This document shows, in pieces, positions 1 through 5,035 of a DNA stretch of 5,035 bases; position 1 is the stretch's first letter, and every line of letters starts with the position of its first letter. The stretch is from Desulfobulbaceae bacterium (GTDB taxonomy: Bacteria > Desulfobacterota > Desulfobulbia > Desulfobulbales > UBA5123): NCBI GenBank assembly GCA_029865195.1, contig JAOUHH010000203.1:1-5035 (forward strand), written 5' to 3'. Position numbers and translations under genes: made by a program. Under the pieces are notes generated by a model. The model saw only the letters and a program-made list of their open reading frames with translations. It was not told the DNA's origin and ran no database searches.

Positions 1-3000
1 CCTGGGTGAGCAGGATCAGGGGGATGTGCTTGGTGTCGGGATTGGTCTTGATGTGGTCCATCAGGTCGGGGCCCTGGCTCTGCGGCATGAAGGGATTGAA
101 GACGATGAGGTCGGGGCTGACCTCGGCGATGGCCGCGATCGCCTCCTGGCTGCTCTGGGAGCAGGTGATCCCGTAGCCGGCCTGGTCGAAGAGGTGACAG
201 ATGGTGTCCAGGGTGTGGCGGTCGGAGTCCACCACCAGGATCTGCTTGACGGCGGGGTGCAGCTGCTCGAGCGATTTGAGTTTGTGCAGGAGCAGGTCCT
301 TGTCGATGGGCTTGACGATGTATTCCGCCGCCCCCAGGCTGAAGCCGAGTTTCTTGTTGTCGACGATGGAGAGTACCACCACCGGGATATCCCGGGTGGC
401 TGGGTTCTGCTTGAGCTGGTGCAGCACCTGCCAGCCGTCCATGCCAGGCATCATGATGTCCAGGGTGATGGCCAGCGGCTGCAACTCCATGGCCTTGGCC
501 ACCACGTCGTGGCCGCTGAGCAGGCCGACGACCCGGTAGGTGTCGCCGACGTACTTGCGCACCAGGTCGATCACCTCGGGGTTGTCGTCGACGGCCAGGA
601 TGGTCTTGGGCGGGGCGGAGACGGATTCGCGGGTGGCGACGGCGATGCTGCGCCGTTGCTCTTCGTCGGTCAGCAGGAGCCGTTCGACGATCTCGCAGCC
701 CTGGCAGTGGCTGATCTTTTCGGCGTCGAAAGCGACCTTTTCCCCCATGCAGTGGGTGCCCTGGATCAGCCAGCAGCGAAGCTCCTTGCTGCCGTAAGCC
801 GGGCAGCTTGGCTGGCCGCAGTGCCCGAACTCCCAGCAGCGGATCTCCTTGCCGGCGTACATGGCCGGATTGGCGAAGGTTTCAGGCTGCACGTTGCAGG
901 CCGTGGCCAGCCCCGTAGCCAGGGTTTCATCGATCTTGGCCACCGCCGGCCGCTCCAGCAGGGCGCGGTCGGTGGGCAGGGTGAAGCAGAAGCGGCTGCC
1001 CTTGCCGAAATCGCTCTCCACCCAGATCTTGCCCTTATGCAGGACGATGAGGCCGCGGGCGATGCAGAGGCCGAGGCCGGTGCCCTCGTACTGGCGGATG
1101 GTGGAGCCGTCCACCTGGCTGAACTTGTCGAAGAGTTTGGGGAGATCGTCGGCGCGGATGCCGATGCCGGTGTCCTCAACGCAGACCTGCAGGTAGCGGC
1201 TCGACTCCGGCCAGGGGCGGACGCGGATGGTGATGCCGCCCTGCTCGGTGAACTTGATGGCGTTGGAGAGCAGGTTGATGAAGATCTGGCGGACCTTATC
1301 CTCATCCACGTACACCGGCGGCAGGTCGTCGGCGCAGTCCTGGGTGAGCGCAAGGCCCTTCTTGCCGACGGTGGGCTCGAAGATGGTCGCCACCGAGGCG
1401 ATGAGGGCTTTGGTGTCCAGCGGTTGCGGGTCGAGTTCGATCTTGCCCGACTCGATCTTGGCCATGTCCAGGATGTCGTTGATCAGTTGTAGCAGGTGCT
1501 GGGCGTTGTTGCGCACCTTGCGCAGGCTCTTTTCCTGCTCCTCGTTGATATCGCCGTCAATGCCGTCAAGCATCAGATCGGTGTAGCCGATAATCGAGTT
1601 CATCGGCGTGCGCAGTTCGTGGCTCATGTTGGCCAGGAAGGCGGATTTCAGTTTGTCCAGTTCCCGCAGTTCGCGGTTGGCTCGTTCCAGCAGGATCGTC
1701 TTGTCCTGAAGCATGACGGTGCGGCGGTCAACCTCTTGTTCCAGTTCCTTGGTGAAGGAGTTGATCTTGGCGTACATCTTTTCGAGATCGTCCAGGGTCA
1801 GGTTGATGTGGCGGGCGATCTTGTCCATGACGTCGCCCTTGTCGCGTTCCCGGGCCCTGACCTTGAGGTCGCCGCCGGCGGCGCCGGCGAGGACGGCGAG
1901 CAGTTCGCGGACCCGCTCCTCCAGATAGAAGCGCTGCTCTTCCTCGTGTTCGGCCGTCTCCTTGATGTAGCGCAGCCGCTCGGCGTCGAGAACGTCGCGG
2001 ATATCCTTGCAGATCTCCACCGCCCCGATCACCCGCCCTTCGCCGTCAACCAGGGCGCTGGCGCTGGTCACCACCGGGATCTTGGTCCCGCCCCGGCTGG
2101 TGAGAACGGCGGTGATCCCCTCGACGGTGACGCCGCGGTCCAGGCAGTAGTGCAGGGGGCAGGTGGTGGTGCCGCAGCGGTCGCTGTTGAAGACCTCCCG
2201 GCAGGTGAGCTTGCCCTCCGCCTCCGCCTTGCTGAAGCCGGTGAGTTTTTCACACGCCTCGTTCATATAGGTGATCACCATCAGCGGGTCGACGATGAAG
2301 AGGGGGGCGGCGATGGCGTCGCGCAGGTTGTTGAAATAGCCGATCTGTTCCCGGATGCTCTGGGCCATGTGGTTGAAGGCGCGGCCCAGCTCGCCGATGG
2401 CGTCGTCGCTGCGCACCGAGACCGCCACCTCCAGGTTGCCCGCGGTGATCTTGCGGGCCTCCTCGGCCAGTTCCTCCACCGGGCGGGTGACCAGCCGGTT
2501 GAGGAGCAGGGAGGTGAGAAGGATGATGCCGCCGATGCCGAAGAGGCTGATGGCGATGGTGCGGTTACGGAGGGCGGCGATGGCGGCGTAGGTCTTGTCG
2601 GTGGAGACGCGGGTGATCAGGCAGCCCAGCACCTGCCGCGATTCGCCGTGACAGTGATGGCATTCCTTGCCGTTGGGCAGGGCGTGCAGGGTGAGGAGGA
2701 AGCGCTGGCCGTCGCGCTCCTCCTCGAAGGGTGGCACGTTGGCCACCGGGCCGGTGCCGGCAAGGAGCTGATCCAGGGTGGCGAGCATCTCCGCGTTGGC
2801 GGTGAACTGGCTCATGCCGGTGCCGATCCGTTCGGCGTGGCTCGCAAAGACGATCCGGCGGTTAAAGTCGCAGATCAGGATCTCGTTGTTCTCAAGGCTG
2901 CCCCGAATCTCGGTGAGTTGCCGTTCCACCGATTCGCTGTCGCCCTGGGCCATGGGATGGCGGATGGCGGCGTAGGCCAGGGATTTCAGTTCCCGGCCGT

Positions 3001-3148
3001 GGGCGGCCATCTGTTCCCGGATAAGGTCGCGCTGGCTGGCGGTGGCGAGAATGATCACCCCGCCCATGACCAGGGCCACGCAGAGGGTGAGGGCGATGAG
3101 GATCTTGGCGCTAAGCCGTTTCCGGATATGGGTGAAGAGGTTGACCAT
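1..3148 (-). CDS. Hybrid sensor histidine kinase with periplasmic haem-c motif, PAS, two-CW and two receiver domains (C-terminus cut by window edge)
   Basis: Membrane sensor kinase that should autophosphorylate on His and pass phosphate to a fused receiver. 1049 codons are visible with no stop, and the 3' end lies outside the window. Domains I read: TM1 about 16-37; periplasmic domain about 38-196 with CHHCH (C163, C166, H167), a covalent haem c site; TM2 about 197-216; HAMP about 217-268; PAS about 272-390 with a Cys cluster (C316, C325, C330, C335); second HAMP-like segment about 413-465 (GGDLKVRARERDKGDVMDKI); coiled coil to about 500; HisKA with SHELRTPMNSIIGY (His510); HATPase with N629, DTGIGI (D659) and GTGLGL (689-694); two-CW domain about 767-822; receiver 1 (D854, D855, D897, K946); receiver 2 (D974, N1018). 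The ATG is chosen because it begins one base after the cytochrome stop and directly precedes TM1. Kinase assignment is firm; haem ligation and signal are inferred. The target is not visible. Confidence 0.95.
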   Translation of the reverse strand, partial: MVNLFTHIRKRLSAKILIALTLCVALVMGGVIILATASQRDLIREQMAAHGRELKSLAYAAIRHPMAQGDSESVERQLTEIRGSLENNEILICDFNRRIVFASHAERIGTGMSQFTANAEMLATLDQLLAGTGPVANVPPFEEERDGQRFLLTLHALPNGKECHHCHGESRQVLGCLITRVSTDKTYAAIAALRNRTIAISLFGIGGIILLTSLLLNRLVTRPVEELAEEARKITAGNLEVAVSVRSDDAIGELGRAFNHMAQSIREQIGYFNNLRDAIAAPLFIVDPLMVITYMNEACEKLTGFSKAEAEGKLTCREVFNSDRCGTTTCPLHYCLDRGVTVEGITAVLTSRGGTKIPVVTSASALVDGEGRVIGAVEICKDIRDVLDAERLRYIKETAEHEEEQRFYLEERVRELLAVLAGAAGGDLKVRARERDKGDVMDKIARHINLTLDDLEKMYAKINSFTKELEQEVDRRTVMLQDKTILLERANRELRELDKLKSAFLANMSHELRTPMNSIIGYTDLMLDGIDGDINEEQEKSLRKVRNNAQHLLQLINDILDMAKIESGKIELDPQPLDTKALIASVATIFEPTVGKKGLALTQDCADDLPPVYVDEDKVRQIFINLLSNAIKFTEQGGITIRVRPWPESSRYLQVCVEDTGIGIRADDLPKLFDKFSQVDGSTIRQYEGTGLGLCIARGLIVLHKGKIWVESDFGKGSRFCFTLPTDRALLERPAVAKIDETLATGLATACNVQPETFANPAMYAGKEIRCWEFGHCGQPSCPAYGSKELRCWLIQGTHCMGEKVAFDAEKISHCQGCEIVERLLLTDEEQRRSIAVATRESVSAPPKTILAVDDNPEVIDLVRKYVGDTYRVVGLLSGHDVVAKAMELQPLAITLDIMMPGMDGWQVLHQLKQNPATRDIPVVVLSIVDNKKLGFSLGAAEYIVKPIDKDLLLHKLKSLEQLHPAVKQILVVDSDRHTLDTICHLFDQAGYGITCSQSSQEAIAAIAEVSPDLIVFNPFMPQSQGPDLMDHIKTNPDTKHIPLILLTQ

Positions 3149-3149
3149 C

Positions 3150-3638
3150 TCAGTGCGCCCCGCCGTGGATCAGGGGTTTGAAGCGGAATGCCGCCACCCG
3201 TTCCGTGGTGTGGCAGACCTCGCAGTCTTCCTTGGTGAGGTGCCTTTTGATGGCCGCGGGGTCGCTGGTGGCGGCATGACGACCGCCCGGGCCGTGGCAG
3301 ACCTCGCAGCCGGCGTTCTTGAGGTGCGGTGTCGCCTCGATGCTGACAAAGCCGCCCGGCTTGCCGTAGCCGGTGGTGTGGCAGCCGTAACAGCGTTCTA
3401 TCTCGGCCTCGGTGAGGCTGTGACGCAGCCGTTCGATGCTTTCAAAGGAACGGCTTTTCTTGGCATAGGTGACGAAGCGGCGGAATTCCTCGGGGTGGCA
3501 GCTCTGGCAGGCAAGGCAGCCGACATAGGTGGGGGTTGGCGGAGCGGCGGTGACGGGGCCGGGGGTAAAGGCGAGCAGCAGGGCAAACGAGGTCAGGAGC
3601 AGCAGCGTGGGGCGTGGGGCATGGGTGAGGGTCTGCAT
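3150..3638 (-). CDS. Exported tetrahaem c-type cytochrome, cytochrome c554-like family
   Basis: 162-residue periplasmic electron-transfer protein. Residues 1-32 form a signal peptide: short polar start with H6/R9, hydrophobic core 11-25 (TLLLLTSFALLLAF), and a likely cut after TAA near 30-32. Four CXXCH haem attachment motifs follow: CQSCH (44-48), CYGCH (83-87), CEVCH (111-115) and CEVCH (139-143). The stretches CYGCHTTGYGKPGGF and KNAGCEVCHGPGGRH, plus the ending FKPLIHGGAH, resemble small multihaem cytochromes of sulfate- and metal-reducing Desulfobacterota, recognised from memory without a search. C41 is an extra cysteine just before the first haem motif. The start at 3638 is preferred over an in-frame ATG at 3722: it has GAGGAG six bases upstream and places the signal peptide at the N-terminus. 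It is followed after one base by the haem-bearing sensor kinase, suggesting a shared transcript and a signalling or electron-donating role. The redox partner is not known. Confidence 0.92.
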   Translation of the reverse strand: MQTLTHAPRPTLLLLTSFALLLAFTPGPVTAAPPTPTYVGCLACQSCHPEEFRRFVTYAKKSRSFESIERLRHSLTEAEIERCYGCHTTGYGKPGGFVSIEATPHLKNAGCEVCHGPGGRHAATSDPAAIKRHLTKEDCEVCHTTERVAAFRFKPLIHGGAH

Positions 3639-3644
3639 GGTAGG

Positions 3645-3650
3645 CTCCTC
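3645..3650 (-). promoter_or_regulatory. Ribosome binding site of the cytochrome gene
   Basis: GAGGAG on the minus strand, six bases before the ATG at 3638. This strong Shine-Dalgarno match decides the start in favour of the 162-residue protein, whose N-terminus is then a signal peptide, over the upstream in-frame ATG at 3722. Confidence 0.75.
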
Positions 3651-3694
3651 GGCGGTGGCGACCGTTTGCACACGATCCGTCCATTTGCAAAAGA

Positions 3695-3722
3695 ATACTA
3701 ACATGCGTACGCGCCAAGGCAA
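3695..3722 (-). promoter_or_regulatory. Probable sigma70-type promoter of the cytochrome-kinase operon
   Basis: On the minus strand TTGCCT (3717-3722) lies 16 bases before TAGTAT (3695-3700), and TGT directly before the -10 box gives an extended -10 (TGn) motif. Initiation would fall near 3688, leaving a leader of about 50 bases before the cytochrome ATG at 3638. It is the best promoter-like match I found in the 186-base gap downstream of the lytic-enzyme gene. The call is by eye only. Confidence 0.4.
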
Positions 3723-3824
3723 AGATTTTCATTGGCAAGAGGTTTTGGCAGGGCAGGAAAGGTGCGGGGCCGCCGGCGAGAGCGATGACGCCATGGCCTG
3801 GCTGACATCGGTTGCCGGTAATCC

Positions 3825-4628
3825 TCAGGCCGGCAGCAGCTTCTCGCCCAGATTGTAGCAGTCGCTGAACCGGTCCAGGCCGTGAGAGCCGCCGTTTACC
3901 AGGCGGCGGGCGGTGCGCAGATCATCGGCGGCCAGCGCCGCCCGGATGCGAGGTTCCTTGGCCTTGATGAAGCTTGCCAGCAGTTGGGCGGCGATGTGCG
4001 GATCGTTGGCCTGGTCCGGATCGGTCACGAGCTGTTCGCCAAGGCCGATGGCCTGGCCGTGTTCCCGGTAGTTGGCCTTGCCGGTGAGTTGGATAAAGCC
4101 CCGGCCCCGGTACCTTTCGCCGTCGCCTGGAGCGTTGTTGCCGAGGTCGGCGCGAAGGTCGTAGAGGTCAAAGGGGTGACCGCCCGGCGAGGTGTTGAAG
4201 CGAGAGAGGCCCTCGTCGATGGGCACGAACCCCTCGCTTTCGGCCCGAATGGTGGCCAGGGCCATGAGCACCATGGGTTTGTCGGCCAGGGCGGCCGCCA
4301 CCAACTCCGTCAGCACCGTGGGCAGGTTGGTTTCGATATTGTGGCGCGGGGTGGACGGAAACATGGCGCAGACCTTGTCCACGGTCACGCCGGGGATCAC
4401 CGGCGGCGCCTGGGGCTGGGCATCGTCAAGGCCCAGCGCGGCCAGGGTGCGTGGCCCGGCGATGCCGTCGGCGGCGAGACCCCGGCTCTGTTGCAGGGAG
4501 CGCACCGCCGCCTCGGTTCCCGGCCCGTACGCACCATCCGCGGCCCCTGTTAAAAATCCGGCCCGGATCAGGGCCTCCTGAAGGGTGCGGACCGCGTCGC
4601 CTTTGTCGCCTTTGCGCAGGGTTTGCAT
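3825..4628 (-). CDS. Peptidoglycan-binding, GH19/lysozyme-like lytic enzyme (endolysin-like)
   Basis: 267-residue predicted cell-wall hydrolase. Residues 1-66 are a PG_binding_1 domain: KGDKGDAVRTLQEAL followed by DGAYGPGTEAAVRSLQQSRGL and DGIAGPRTLAALG. A Pro/Gln-rich linker (about 70-80) leads to a GH19 chitinase/lysozyme-type domain (about 83-267) with IRAESEGF (E130 is the likely catalytic acid) and the hallmark YRGRGFIQLTGKANY (173-187). This pairing is typical of phage endolysins and of their chromosomal relatives. I see no signal peptide or membrane segment, so export would need a holin or another route; no other phage gene is present. The start at 4628 has AAGGAG eight bases upstream. 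The longer in-frame start at 4742 adds an unlike, Pro/Arg-rich stretch and lies upstream of the probable promoter. Whether it cleaves peptidoglycan or chitin cannot be read from sequence; peptidoglycan is likelier given the binding domain. Confidence 0.88.
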   Translation of the reverse strand: MQTLRKGDKGDAVRTLQEALIRAGFLTGAADGAYGPGTEAAVRSLQQSRGLAADGIAGPRTLAALGLDDAQPQAPPVIPGVTVDKVCAMFPSTPRHNIETNLPTVLTELVAAALADKPMVLMALATIRAESEGFVPIDEGLSRFNTSPGGHPFDLYDLRADLGNNAPGDGERYRGRGFIQLTGKANYREHGQAIGLGEQLVTDPDQANDPHIAAQLLASFIKAKEPRIRAALAADDLRTARRLVNGGSHGLDRFSDCYNLGEKLLPA

Positions 4629-4636
4629 GGGGGTGT

Positions 4637-4642
4637 CTCCTT
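4637..4642 (-). promoter_or_regulatory. Ribosome binding site of the lytic-enzyme gene
   Basis: AAGGAG on the minus strand, eight bases before the ATG at 4628. It supports the 267-residue form, which begins directly in the peptidoglycan-binding domain. Confidence 0.7.
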
Positions 4643-4732
4643 GGCGTTGTTTTTTTGCCCTGTCCGGGTTGGGTCGGTATTCGGGCCGACAGGGTGATGC
4701 AGTGTCAGGCAATGGAGATGGATTTACATAAT

Positions 4733-4761
4733 CACCTATCATGCAACAGGAGTGGTGTCAA
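4733..4761 (-). promoter_or_regulatory. Probable promoter of the lytic-enzyme gene
   Basis: On the minus strand a perfect -35 hexamer TTGACA (4756-4761) is followed after 17 bases by TAGGTG (4733-4738), preceded by TGA, an extended -10 motif. The -10 box itself is poor (only the first two bases match TATAAT). The leader would be close to 100 bases. Seen by eye in the gap after the exonuclease III stop codon. Confidence 0.4.
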
Positions 4762-4838
4762 CGTGAAAGAGGTGCGGCTGGGGTGGGGCTAAGCGATGGG
4801 AATACTCTTTTGTTTTCGGATGTTTTGGGCGGGTGTCG

Positions 4839-5035
4839 CTACACGAACTCGAGCTGCACCGGGCAGTGGTCCGAGCCCATGATCCCGGCCAGGATCGCCG
4901 CCCCTTTGACCCGTTTCGCACTCTTCTTATCCACGCAGAAATAGTCGATCCTCCAGCCGATGTTTTTTTGTCTGGCGCTGAAGCGGTAGCTCCACCAGGT
5001 GTACTGGTTCGGTTCCTGGTTGAAGAGGCGGAAGG
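4839..5035 (-). CDS. xth: Exodeoxyribonuclease III (C-terminal 64 residues; 5' end outside window)
   Basis: C-terminal part of an AP endonuclease/3'-5' exonuclease of the exonuclease III family, a cytoplasmic enzyme of base-excision repair. The visible end reads FRLFNQEPNQYTWWSYR, then KNIGWRIDYFCV, and finishes GIMGSDHCPVQLEFV. These match the family's conserved YTWWSYR block, the WRIDY block with its conserved Asp, and the GSDHCPV motif whose Asp-His pair belongs to the active site. The ending a few residues after SDHCPV is normal for the family, so the gene is not truncated at its 3' end; only the window cuts it. About 190 residues should lie beyond the right edge. It is separated by 210 bases from the lytic enzyme gene and shows no functional link with it. 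The symbol is the generic family name; exoA is used in some genomes. Confidence 0.93.
   Translation of the reverse strand, partial: FRLFNQEPNQYTWWSYRFSARQKNIGWRIDYFCVDKKSAKRVKGAAILAGIMGSDHCPVQLEFV

Noticed and set aside
766..1353. Minus-strand open frame of 195 codons in another frame
   Set aside because: Overlaps the kinase HATPase and linker region out of frame; Ser/Arg/Ala/Pro-rich, no domain.
26..1492. Plus-strand open frame of 488 codons
   Set aside because: Lies fully antisense to the kinase catalytic and receiver domains, which have clear family motifs. The translation is rich in G, V, D, A, H and L with no recognisable motif; a composition shadow of high-GC coding DNA.
1496..3181. 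Plus-strand open frame of 561 codons
   Set aside because: Antisense to the kinase sensor half, in the same mirrored frame as the previous one, with the same compositional bias and no motif.
3042..3701. Plus-strand open frame of 219 codons
   Set aside because: Antisense to the cytochrome, whose four haem motifs establish the minus-strand reading.
3639..3722. Longer cytochrome beginning at the in-frame ATG at 3722
   Set aside because: Would put 28 residues ahead of the signal peptide, and the ATG lies at the proposed -35 box; the start at 3638 has a good ribosome binding site.
3760..3840. Terminator after the lytic-enzyme gene
   Set aside because: Short GC-rich inverted repeats such as GCCGG/CCGGC are present, but no T-run follows on the minus strand, so a factor-independent terminator is not supported.
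3882..4553. Plus-strand open frame of 223 codons
   Set aside because: Antisense to the lytic enzyme, which has two recognisable domains on the minus strand.
4629..4742. Longer lytic enzyme beginning at the in-frame ATG at 4742
   Set aside because: The extra 38 residues look like no known domain, and that ATG lies upstream of the proposed -10 box; AAGGAG supports the start at 4628.
4742..4838. Terminator or small gene after exonuclease III
   Set aside because: No convincing stem followed by Ts, and the short frames on both strands here lack ribosome binding sites and recognisable content.

Overview
The window carries four genes, all on the minus strand, at high GC. It reads like part of a Desulfobacterota (former Deltaproteobacteria) chromosome. 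This is inferred from a four-haem c-type cytochrome with the CYGCHTTGY/GCEVCHGPG signature, a membrane kinase with its own haem-attachment motif, and a two-CW cysteine module. Nothing in the window fixes the genus.

Layout in transcription order, from high to low coordinates. (1) 4839-5035 is the C-terminal end of an exodeoxyribonuclease III, with its start outside the window. (2) 4629-4838 is a 210-base gap with a probable promoter. (3) 3825-4628 is a 267-residue protein with an N-terminal peptidoglycan-binding domain and a GH19/lysozyme-like lytic domain. It has no signal peptide. (4) 3639-3824 is a 186-base gap with a probable extended -10 promoter. (5) 3150-3638 is an exported cytochrome of 162 residues with four CXXCH motifs. 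(6) 1-3148 is a very large hybrid sensor histidine kinase. Its start follows the cytochrome stop after one base, and its C-terminus runs off the window.

The cytochrome and kinase form the core of the window and look like one two-gene operon for redox signalling. The kinase has, in order: TM1, a periplasmic domain with a CHHCH haem site, TM2, HAMP, a cysteine-rich PAS, a second HAMP-like segment, a coiled coil, HisKA (His510), HATPase, a two-CW cysteine domain, an intact receiver (Asp897), and a second receiver whose phosphoacceptor position is Asn1018. The inferred model is that the secreted cytochrome exchanges electrons with, or reports redox state to, the haem-bearing periplasmic domain. 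The cytoplasmic cysteine modules could add further inputs. No output regulator is visible in the window.

The kinase is easy to miss because it is open at the window edge, while long antisense reading frames of 488 and 561 codons lie opposite it. Those plus-strand frames are composition shadows and are not annotated.
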